Assembly (NCBI GenBank): GCA_002308955.1
Contig: DBWJ01000091.1
Location: 162-6,011 of the forward strand
Length of the DNA stretch: 5,850 nucleotides
Direction: 5' to 3'
Source: Lachnoclostridium sp. UBA1241
GTDB taxonomy: Bacteria > Bacillota > Clostridia > Lachnospirales > Lachnospiraceae
Position 1 is the first letter of the stretch. Each line of letters opens with the position of its first letter. Positions 1 through 5,850 of this stretch are shown here, piece by piece. The notes under the pieces were generated by a model. The model made no database searches and was not told the DNA's origin. It was given only the letters and a program-made list of their open reading frames with translations. Both the position numbers and the translations under genes were made by a program.

Positions 1-1410
1 AGGGAGATCCGCAGCTTCGTCAAGACGCCGTTCTACCGGATTGTGGGCGCGTTCGACCTGTCGGGCGGACGGATTGACGGCGAATGGAGAGCCGTGGAGG
101 GCTCGAAGTATTTCGAATCGCCGCTTCTCTACAAGGAGAACGGATTCCGGAAGCGCGAGGATGCCGAGGCATGCATAGCATATATGAACGAGGCGGACAC
201 GGAGGCGACGGTTGCTTCCGTTGAGAAGAAAACCGAGAAGAAGAACCCGCCGCTTTTATTCAACCTGGCGGAGCTTCAGAACGAATGCTCCAGAAGGTTC
301 AAAATCAGCCCGGACCAGACGCTTTCGATTGTGCAGGAACTGTACGAGAAGAAGCTGGTCACGTATCCGCGTACCGACGCCCGTGTGCTGTCCACCGCGG
401 TTGCGAAGGAAATTACGAAGAATCTGGGCGGTCTTGCGAAGATTCCCGATTACCTGCAGTTTGTAAAGGACGTGCAGGGCTTCGGACTGTACGCGAAGAT
501 TGCCAATACGAAATATACCGACGATAAGAAGATCACGGACCACTACGCGATCATTCCCACCGGACAGGGACTTGACGCGCTCGGCTCGCTCGGCGCGACG
601 CAACGCGGCGTCTACGACCGCATCGTAAGAAGATTTCTGGCGATTTTCTATCCGCCCGCCGTATACCGGAAGCTTGCGATCACGCTTGCGATCGGGACGG
701 AGCGTTTCTTCTCGAACCTGAAGGTTCTTGAGGACCCGGGATACCTTATTCTTTACGGAAACGCCGAAGACGAAGAGGAGAAGAAGCCCGCGAAGAAGGA
801 CGATAAGGATGCTTTAGAGGGTAAGGAAGGAAAGGACTCGCAGGACGAGGACAAGCCCGAGGAAGCAAAGGAAGAAATCCTTGACGCCGACATGTTCGAG
901 AAGATCAGCACATTAAAGAAGGGCATGCGTCTTCCTGTTTCGTCGATTGAAATCCGCGAAGGCGAGACGAAGCCGCCGAAGCGTTACAATTCCGGCTCGC
1001 TGATTCTCGCCATGGAGAATGCCGGCCAGCTGATTGAAGACGAAGAACTCCGGGCGCAGATTAAGGGAAGCGGAATCGGCACAAGCGCAACAAGAGCCGA
1101 AATCCTTAACAAGCTCGTGAAGATCATGTATCTGAATCTGAACCGCAAGACGCAGATTGTCACGCCCACGAAACAGGGCGAGATGATTTACGAAATCGTT
1201 GCGGCTTCCATCCGTTCCCTTCTGAACGCCGAACTGACGGCAAGCTGGGAGAAGGGGCTTACGGGCGTCGCGGAGGGACGCATCTCCGAGACGGAATATA
1301 TGGAAAAACTCGAAGGCTATGTACAGAAATGGACCGACGGCGTAAAGGGACTTTCGAATCAGGGCTATCTGATCGAGCGGTTCCGCGGCCTCGAACCGTA
1401 TTACAAATAA
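1..1410 (+). CDS. topB: Type IA DNA topoisomerase, TopB-like (topoisomerase III), 5'-truncated by window edge
   Basis: Type IA topoisomerases cut one DNA strand through a 5'-phosphotyrosine link, pass a strand and reseal; TopB-type enzymes mainly decatenate DNA and resolve replication or recombination intermediates. The frame is open from base 1, so the gene starts upstream; 469 residues are visible, and the GTG at 43 is internal. Visible residues 120-127 read V-T-Y-P-R-T-D-A, the active-site motif, with catalytic Tyr at 122 (codon 364-366) and conserved Arg at 124. A T-K-P-P motif at 323-326 and the G-S-G-I-G-T-S-A-T-R-A-E motif at 356-367 are further family hallmarks. A charged low-complexity linker lies between the catalytic region and T-K-P-P. 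The protein ends soon after the core, and the visible part has only two cysteines, so no zinc-finger tail is present, unlike E. coli TopA. The N-terminal TOPRIM domain would be upstream. The family call is secure; TopB rather than TopA rests on the Y-P-R-T-D form of the motif and the lack of zinc fingers. Confidence 0.9.
   Translation, partial: REIRSFVKTPFYRIVGAFDLSGGRIDGEWRAVEGSKYFESPLLYKENGFRKREDAEACIAYMNEADTEATVASVEKKTEKKNPPLLFNLAELQNECSRRFKISPDQTLSIVQELYEKKLVTYPRTDARVLSTAVAKEITKNLGGLAKIPDYLQFVKDVQGFGLYAKIANTKYTDDKKITDHYAIIPTGQGLDALGSLGATQRGVYDRIVRRFLAIFYPPAVYRKLAITLAIGTERFFSNLKVLEDPGYLILYGNAEDEEEKKPAKKDDKDALEGKEGKDSQDEDKPEEAKEEILDADMFEKISTLKKGMRLPVSSIEIREGETKPPKRYNSGSLILAMENAGQLIEDEELRAQIKGSGIGTSATRAEILNKLVKIMYLNLNRKTQIVTPTKQGEMIYEIVAASIRSLLNAELTASWEKGLTGVAEGRISETEYMEKLEGYVQKWTDGVKGLSNQGYLIERFRGLEPYYK
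766..876 (+). other. Acidic, lysine-rich low-complexity linker within the topoisomerase
   Basis: These 37 codons encode a run made almost entirely of Glu, Asp and Lys (18 acidic and 9 Lys by my count) with scattered Ala, Gly, Pro and Ser. It sits just after the conserved E-D-P-G-Y-L segment and before the L-P-V segment that leads into T-K-P-P. The reading frame is intact on both sides, so it is an in-frame, probably disordered insert in a surface loop rather than a frameshift. The DNA is purine-rich (GAA, GAG, AAG, GAC codons) but shows no exact tandem unit. Confidence 0.75.
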
Positions 1411-1411
1411 C

Positions 1412-1415
1412 GGAG
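1412..1415 (+). promoter_or_regulatory. Ribosome binding site of the ABC ATPase gene
   Basis: GGAG lies 7 bases before the ATG at 1423 and immediately after the topoisomerase stop codon (1408-1410). This spacing is good and fixes the start of the ATPase. The 12-base gap between the two genes leaves no room for a separate terminator and promoter, which supports read-through transcription. Confidence 0.75.
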
Positions 1416-1422
1416 TAACGAA

Positions 1423-2124
1423 ATGAGTTATGTGGAATTTTCCCACGTCGGGAAGAATTACAAAATGGGAGAACTTTCCATCCGTGCGTTGTCGGATGTG
1501 TCATTTTCCGTGGAGAAAGGGGAAGTGTGCGTAATTGTCGGGGCTTCGGGCGCCGGCAAGACGACGATTCTCAACATTCTCGGCGGCATGGACACGCTTA
1601 CGGAAGGCAAGGTGTTCCTTGACGGCAGCGAGATTTCCGCATACAACAAAAAGCAGCTTACGACTTACCGCCGGTATGAGATCGGCTTTGTATTTCAGTT
1701 TTATAACCTCGTGCAGAACCTGACCGCCCTTGAGAATGTGGAGCTTGCTTCGCAGATCTGCAAGGATTCGATGGATGCGGCCGAGGTACTCGGACTCGTG
1801 GGACTTGCGGACAGGACCGCGAATTTCCCCGCGCAGCTTTCGGGCGGAGAGCAGCAGAGAGCCGCAATTGCGAGAGCGCTTGCGAAGCGTCCGAAGCTGT
1901 TACTATGCGACGAACCCACCGGCGCGCTTGACTATCAGACCGGTAAGCAGGTGCTTTCCATCCTGCAGGATGCGGCGCGCAAGACCGGCATGACCGTTAT
2001 CATCATTACGCATAACCGCGCCCTAACGGCGATGGCAGACCGTGTTGTGGAGGTGTCGAGCGGACAGATCCGCTCGGAATACCGAAACGAAACCGTGGTT
2101 CCGGTGGAACAGATTGTGTGGTAG
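1423..2124 (+). CDS. ABC transporter ATP-binding protein, MacB/LolD/FtsE type
   Basis: This is the cytoplasmic ATPase of an ABC system. Its dimer binds and hydrolyses ATP and drives an FtsX-type membrane partner. The 233 residues carry the full set of ATPase motifs: Walker A G-A-S-G-A-G-K-T-T at 40-48, Q-loop V-F-Q-F-Y-N-L at 90-96, signature L-S-G-G-E-Q-Q-R at 139-146, Walker B L-L-L-C-D-E at 159-164 with catalytic Glu164, D-loop G-A-L-D at 167-170, and switch His197 in I-T-H-N. The length and the F-V-F-Q-F-Y-N-L form of the Q-loop fit the MacB/LolD/FtsE/BceA group rather than nutrient importers. The permease gene follows after one base, so they are almost certainly partners. No histidine kinase, response regulator or membrane-fusion adaptor gene is visible beside it, so neither a Bce-type antimicrobial peptide role nor a MacAB-type export role can be assigned. 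The substrate is unknown. Confidence 0.95.
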   Translation: MSYVEFSHVGKNYKMGELSIRALSDVSFSVEKGEVCVIVGASGAGKTTILNILGGMDTLTEGKVFLDGSEISAYNKKQLTTYRRYEIGFVFQFYNLVQNLTALENVELASQICKDSMDAAEVLGLVGLADRTANFPAQLSGGEQQRAAIARALAKRPKLLLCDEPTGALDYQTGKQVLSILQDAARKTGMTVIIITHNRALTAMADRVVEVSSGQIRSEYRNETVVPVEQIVW

Positions 2125-2125
2125 C

Positions 2126-4657
2126 ATGACACGGAGCATGAAGAAGACAACCATCCGGGAGATTACGGGAAGCCTCGGGCGGTTTGTGGCGATTGCCGCA
2201 ATCATCGCTTTAGGTGTCGGATTTTTCGCCGGACTTCGGACAACCACCGAAGATATGATCGCGGAGACCAATCTGTACCTGAAGGAACTCAAATTCTATG
2301 ATTTCCGCCTCGTTTCGACGCTCGGATTCACCGATGCTGAACTTACGAAAGTGCAAAGCGAGGCCGGAGTGAAAGCGGCGGCCGGGGAATATCAGAAGGA
2401 CGTCATCTACGAACCCTTCTCGGAGGACGGCGTTCCGGCGGTCATGAGCGTGCATTCGCTGACCGAAGGCGTCAACGAGATTAAGCTTGTTGCGGGACGG
2501 CTTCCGGAGAGGGAAGATGAGATTCTGCTTGAGGCGCGGAGTTTTTCGGAGAAGATCATCGGAAAGAAGGTCATATTCTCCGAAAGCAATCCGGAGGAAA
2601 CGCTTTCCGCATTCGGAGCGAAGGAGTATACGGTCGTCGGAATCGGTCATTCGCCGCTTTACATGAATTACGAACGCGGCACGTCGACGCTTCTTGACGG
2701 CACGGTGAGCGTTTACGCTTACATCATTCCGGAGGCGTTTCGGAGCCCTGCGTATTCGTCCCTGTATGTCCGGACGAATAACGGCGAGAAGATATACAGC
2801 GATGCCTACAAGGCGCATGTCGATAAGATGACGGAGCCGATGCAGCGGGTGCTTGATGATCTTTCGGACAGCCGCGTAAGCGAGCTTCGCGAGGCGGCGC
2901 TTCCCGAGGTTAGAAGGCAGGTCGCGGAGAAATACGCGGAGCTCGGCATGCCGGTTCCGGAGGACTTTGATTATGAGTCCTATATCCCGGAGTTTGAGGC
3001 GGACACGTATCTGCTCGGGCGGGATACGAATATCGGCTATGTGTGCTTTGAGAATGACGCGAACATCGTGGCGGGAATCGCACGCGTGTTTCCGGTGTTC
3101 TTCATCCTAGTTGCCGTTCTTGTCGTGATGACGACGATGAACCGGATGATGGAGGAACAGCGCACGCAGATGGGAATTCTTAAGGCGCTCGGTTACTCCG
3201 CTACGCAGATTTCGGTGAAATACATCATCTATTCCGGCACGGCCGCCGTATCGGGCTGCCTGATCGGCTTCTTCGCCGGTAACTATATCTTTCCGACCGT
3301 CATCTGGCGGGTGTACGGGATCATGTACGGATTCACGACCGACCTGGTCTATGTGATGAACCCCGTGCTTTTCGCTATATGCTTTACGGTTTCGGTTCTC
3401 TGCTCTGTCGGTGTGACGCTTGTGTCGATTAACCGCGAGCTTCGGTCGGTGCCCGCGGAACTGATAAGACCCCGCGCACCGAAGAGCGGCAAGCGGATTC
3501 TTCTGGAGCGTGTCGGCTTCTTCTGGAAGCGGCTCCCGTTCCTGCATAAAGTATCGCTTCGTAACGTGGTGCGCTACCGGAAGCGTTTCTTTATGATGGT
3601 ACTCGGTATTGCGGGCTGCACGGCGCTTCTGATCACCGGCCACGGCATCCGCGATTCCATCACGTCGACGGCGCCGACGCAGTATGACGAGATTGAAGTT
3701 TACGATTATCTGATCCGGCTCACCGACGGGAAGAGCCGCGTCGGTTTTTTGCATGAGGCGGAGGGACTGCTTTCCTCCGAGGCCTTTATTGACTACGGCA
3801 CCATGAGCGTGACCGGAAAGGACGGAACGAAGACGCCGAACTATTTCGTTCCGATGAAGGCGGAGGAATACCTGCGGTACGTTAATCTGACCGATGAGGA
3901 CGGGGAAGCCATAGCATTTCCCGCGGAAGGCGAATGCCTTTTAAGCCGGAAAATGGCAGAGCAGATCGGCGCGGAAACCGGCGATACCGTGACCTGCCGC
4001 AAGGAAGGTGGGCGCTCGTTTACGGTGAAGGTATCCGGTGTTTTCAGGAATTACGTCGGCAATACGGTGATTCTGAGCCGCGAGACGTATGAGACGGGAA
4101 CCGGCGAGGCGTCGGAATTCCGCTACTGTATGGCCAAAGCGGAAGACCGGAATCAGGTTTTCGAGACAGGCGCGAAGCTGATGGCGCTTGATTCGGTCAT
4201 GTCGGTAAGCATCAATCAGGAGTTCCGCGACCGGATCGAGGCAATGCTTGTGAGCCTTGACGACATCGTCGTTCTGGTGATATTCTGCGCGGCGCTTCTT
4301 GCGTTTATCGTATTATATAATCTTACGAACATTAACATTACCGAGCGGATCCGCGAGATCGCGACCATCAAGGTGCTCGGGTTTTACAGCGCGGAGACGG
4401 CGCTCTACGTATTCCGCGAGAATATGATTCTGACGGCATTCGGAGCACTTCTCGGAATTCCCGGCGGAATTCTTCTGAACCGGTTCGTCATGTCGCAGAT
4501 TCAGGTGGATCTTGTGAGTTTTCCGCTCCGCATCACGGCGAAGAGCTTTCTGATCAGCATCGCGTTCACATTTGCCTTCGCGGTTCTGACCGATCTGGTC
4601 ATGCTCAGAAAGCTGTCCCGGATTAATATGGCGGAGTCGATGAAGAGCATAGAGTAA
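2126..4657 (+). CDS. FtsX-family ABC transporter permease with two fused FtsX modules
   Basis: This is the membrane partner of the ATPase just upstream. From ATG 2126 it is 843 residues. Hydrophobic segments appear near 19-36, 319-338, 366-390, 412-434, 487-505, 713-731, 767-788 and 804-826, giving a 1+3 / 1+3 layout. Two outside domains lie between them, at about 37-318 and 506-712. The two halves are recognisably duplicated: R-T-Q-M-G-I-L-K-A-L-G-Y-S at 346-358 matches I-R-E-I-A-T-I-K-V-L-G-F-Y-S at 742-755, and the basic segment before TM1 resembles the one before TM5 (about 475-489). One chain could therefore serve as a complete membrane unit for an ATPase dimer (inference). ATG 2126 was chosen because it sits one base after the ATPase stop, suggesting coupled re-initiation. 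ATG 2138 is possible and fits the usual M-K-K start, but its GGAG (2133-2136) is only one base away. The family is clear; the substrate is not. Related proteins are annotated as putative export, lipoprotein-release or peptide-resistance permeases. Confidence 0.92.
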   Translation: MTRSMKKTTIREITGSLGRFVAIAAIIALGVGFFAGLRTTTEDMIAETNLYLKELKFYDFRLVSTLGFTDAELTKVQSEAGVKAAAGEYQKDVIYEPFSEDGVPAVMSVHSLTEGVNEIKLVAGRLPEREDEILLEARSFSEKIIGKKVIFSESNPEETLSAFGAKEYTVVGIGHSPLYMNYERGTSTLLDGTVSVYAYIIPEAFRSPAYSSLYVRTNNGEKIYSDAYKAHVDKMTEPMQRVLDDLSDSRVSELREAALPEVRRQVAEKYAELGMPVPEDFDYESYIPEFEADTYLLGRDTNIGYVCFENDANIVAGIARVFPVFFILVAVLVVMTTMNRMMEEQRTQMGILKALGYSATQISVKYIIYSGTAAVSGCLIGFFAGNYIFPTVIWRVYGIMYGFTTDLVYVMNPVLFAICFTVSVLCSVGVTLVSINRELRSVPAELIRPRAPKSGKRILLERVGFFWKRLPFLHKVSLRNVVRYRKRFFMMVLGIAGCTALLITGHGIRDSITSTAPTQYDEIEVYDYLIRLTDGKSRVGFLHEAEGLLSSEAFIDYGTMSVTGKDGTKTPNYFVPMKAEEYLRYVNLTDEDGEAIAFPAEGECLLSRKMAEQIGAETGDTVTCRKEGGRSFTVKVSGVFRNYVGNTVILSRETYETGTGEASEFRYCMAKAEDRNQVFETGAKLMALDSVMSVSINQEFRDRIEAMLVSLDDIVVLVIFCAALLAFIVLYNLTNINITERIREIATIKVLGFYSAETALYVFRENMILTAFGALLGIPGGILLNRFVMSQIQVDLVSFPLRITAKSFLISIAFTFAFAVLTDLVMLRKLSRINMAESMKSIE

Positions 4658-4674
4658 GCGGTTATCCGCGGAAA

Positions 4675-4680
4675 GAGGAG
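4675..4680 (+). promoter_or_regulatory. Ribosome binding site of the alanine racemase gene
   Basis: The purine run GAGGAG ends 3 bases before ATG 4684; counted from its GAGG part (4675-4678) the spacing is 5. It is a strong Shine-Dalgarno match with rather short spacing and supports 4684 as the start. It lies in a 26-base gap after the permease stop, with no convincing terminator, so alanine racemase can be translated from a shared transcript. Confidence 0.7.
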
Positions 4681-4683
4681 ATT

Positions 4684-5805
4684 ATGGAGAAGTATTATCG
4701 GAGTTTTCTGACCGTTGACCTTTCGGCCGTTCGGCACAACCTCAAGGAGGCGAAAGCCAGAATCGGCGGAAAGAAGCTGCTTGCGGTGGTGAAAACCGAC
4801 GCGTACGGGCACGGAGCCGTCCGGGTCAGCGAGGCGATTGCCGACCTGGTGGATTATTATGCGGTTGCCTGCCTCAGTGAAGCGGTGGAACTTCGTGAGG
4901 GCGGCATCAAAAAGCCGATTCTGATTCTCGGGTACACGTCGCCGAAGGAATACGGCGAGCTTCTTGCCTACAACATTACGCCGACGGTCTATACGTATGA
5001 TGCGGCCGAGAAGCTTTCGGAGATCGCATTGCTTCTCGGAACCAAAGCGAAGATTCACATTGCCGTCGATACCGGAATGGGACGCATCGGTTTTATTCCG
5101 AGTGCGGAAAATGCGGACACCGTCGCGAAGATCGCGGCGCTTCCGGGTATTGAAATCGAGGGCGTGTTTACGCATTTTGCAAAGGCCGATGAGGCCGACA
5201 AATCCTACACCGAATCCCAGATCGCGCACTTCGACTGGTTCATCGACCGGCTTAGTGAGCGCGGCGTTCAGATTCCGATCCGGCACTGCTACAACAGCGC
5301 GGCCATAATGGATCTTTCGGAAGCCAAATACGAAATGGTGCGAAGCGGCATCATTACCTACGGTCTGCTTCCTTCCGCGGAAGTAAAGAAGGAAAGCATG
5401 AACCTGCAGCCCGTGATGGAGTGGAAGGCGCACGTGATTCATGTGAAGACGCTTCCCGCCGGCTGCGGGATCAGCTACGGCGCAACCTATGTGACGGATA
5501 AGGAAAGACGCATTGCGACGGTTTCCGTGGGTTACGGAGACGGTTATCCGCGTTCGCTTTCCGGCAAGGGAAGAGTATTGATCCACGGGCAGTCCGCGCC
5601 GATCCTCGGGCGTGTCTGCATGGACCAGATGATGGTTGACGTGAGTGACATAAAGGACGTGAAGCCCGAGGATATCGTTACGCTGTTCGGCCGGGACGGA
5701 GACGCCTTCCTTTCCGCGGAAGAGGTTGCGGACCTGTCAGGCCGGTTCAACTATGAGCTTGTCTGCGACATTTCGATGCGCGTGAGTAAGATTTACAAGC
5801 AGTAA
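4684..5805 (+). CDS. alr: Alanine racemase (PLP-dependent)
   Basis: This cytoplasmic enzyme interconverts L- and D-alanine and so supplies D-Ala for peptidoglycan precursors. At 373 residues it is normal length. It has the PLP-binding TIM barrel, with Lys37 in V-V-K-T-D-A-Y-G-H-G (35-44) forming the internal aldimine, followed by the C-terminal beta domain with the second catalytic base Tyr265 in G-I-S-Y-G-A-T-Y (262-269). Other family landmarks are D-T-G-M-G-R-I-G-F at 129-137 (Arg134 as the substrate and cofactor-network arginine), T-H-F-A-K-A-D at 163-169, R-S-G-I-I-T-Y-G at 220-227, G-Y-G-D-G-Y-P-R at 283-290, C-M-D-Q at 312-315 and N-Y-E at 356-358. Ala127 stands where the Geobacillus stearothermophilus enzyme has its carboxylated Lys129. 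The start has a good ribosome binding site and no competing upstream start. VanT-like serine racemases share this fold but carry an N-terminal membrane domain, absent here. Position after the permease suggests co-transcription, not shared function. Confidence 0.97.
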   Translation: MEKYYRSFLTVDLSAVRHNLKEAKARIGGKKLLAVVKTDAYGHGAVRVSEAIADLVDYYAVACLSEAVELREGGIKKPILILGYTSPKEYGELLAYNITPTVYTYDAAEKLSEIALLLGTKAKIHIAVDTGMGRIGFIPSAENADTVAKIAALPGIEIEGVFTHFAKADEADKSYTESQIAHFDWFIDRLSERGVQIPIRHCYNSAAIMDLSEAKYEMVRSGIITYGLLPSAEVKKESMNLQPVMEWKAHVIHVKTLPAGCGISYGATYVTDKERRIATVSVGYGDGYPRSLSGKGRVLIHGQSAPILGRVCMDQMMVDVSDIKDVKPEDIVTLFGRDGDAFLSAEEVADLSGRFNYELVCDISMRVSKIYKQ

Positions 5806-5850
5806 AGGGCGCGGAAAAGTTTGGCGGGCGGCTTCGAAGAACAAATCGGG
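5806..5850 (+). other. Unassigned 45-base tail after alr
   Basis: No terminator hairpin with a T-run is visible directly after the alanine racemase stop. A purine stretch (GCGGAAAAG, 5811-5819) followed by TTG at 5821 could in principle be a weak ribosome binding site and start for a following gene, but ten codons are too few to judge. I assign nothing here. Confidence 0.3.

Noticed and set aside
672..695. Near-tandem 12-base repeat containing GCTTGCGATC twice
   Set aside because: It has only two imperfect copies inside conserved topoisomerase coding sequence, giving the tandem L-A-I-T / L-A-I-G; this is probably chance codon reuse.
913..1446. Minus-strand open frame opposite the topoisomerase C-terminus
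   Set aside because: It is a shadow of a strongly conserved plus-strand coding region, with no domain or credible ribosome binding signal.
2042..2125. Upstream GTG at 2042 as the permease start
   Set aside because: It would overlap the ATPase gene by 83 bases and add 28 Arg- and Trp-rich residues that look like out-of-frame ATPase sequence. ATG 2126 puts the first transmembrane segment at the expected distance from the N-terminus.
3107..3754. Minus-strand open frame opposite the middle of the permease
   Set aside because: The plus strand here encodes clear transmembrane segments and the conserved FtsX motif; the antisense product is a charged, featureless sequence.
4308..4322. AT-rich TATTATATAAT stretch resembling a -10 element
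   Set aside because: It encodes the I-V-L-Y-N end of a transmembrane segment in the permease, and I see no matching -35 element or downstream start.
4658..4669. Small inverted repeat GCGG-TTAT-CCGC between permease and alr
   Set aside because: The stem is only 4 base pairs with no following T-run, so it is too weak to call a terminator or a regulatory hairpin.
4501..5586. Long minus-strand open frame (about 361 codons) opposite the permease end and alr
   Set aside because: It lies antisense to alanine racemase, which has all its catalytic motifs. Its translation is rich in Arg, His and Asn with no recognisable domain, as expected from the mirror of GC-biased coding DNA.

Overview
The window reads as an ordinary chromosomal stretch from a Gram-positive, Clostridia-type bacterium, most likely Lachnospiraceae or a close relative. 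This rests on recalled family resemblance: the topoisomerase lacks C-terminal zinc fingers, the permease ends in an N-M-x-E-S-x-K-S-x-E type tail, and the alanine racemase has an A-V-D-T-G-M-G-R-I-G-F motif. Base composition looks moderately GC-rich by eye but was not computed. No search was run, so the taxonomic placement is inference.

Four protein genes lie on the plus strand and fill almost the whole window. (1) Positions 1-1410 hold the C-terminal part of a type IA DNA topoisomerase, TopB-like, whose start lies upstream. (2) Positions 1423-2124 encode an ABC ATPase of the MacB/LolD/FtsE type. (3) Positions 2126-4657 encode its partner, a two-module FtsX-type permease. (4) Positions 4684-5805 encode alanine racemase. 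The gaps are 12, 1 and 26 bases, and none contains a convincing terminator or promoter, so the genes could be read as one transcript. The last 45 bases (5806-5850) hold nothing I can name.

The ATPase and permease almost certainly form one transporter or mechanotransmission machine: the permease carries both FtsX halves in one chain, and the two genes are separated by a single base. Its substrate cannot be read from sequence. Alanine racemase supplies D-alanine for peptidoglycan. The topoisomerase is a DNA-maintenance enzyme with no evident functional link to its neighbours. I see no RNA gene, mobile element, CRISPR array or clear sign of horizontal transfer.

I did not find a previously undescribed system. 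The points worth a second look are modest: an alanine racemase with Ala where the well-studied enzyme has a carboxylated Lys, a permease that seems compact for its family, an acidic low-complexity insert in the topoisomerase, and a one-base stop-to-start junction between ATPase and permease.
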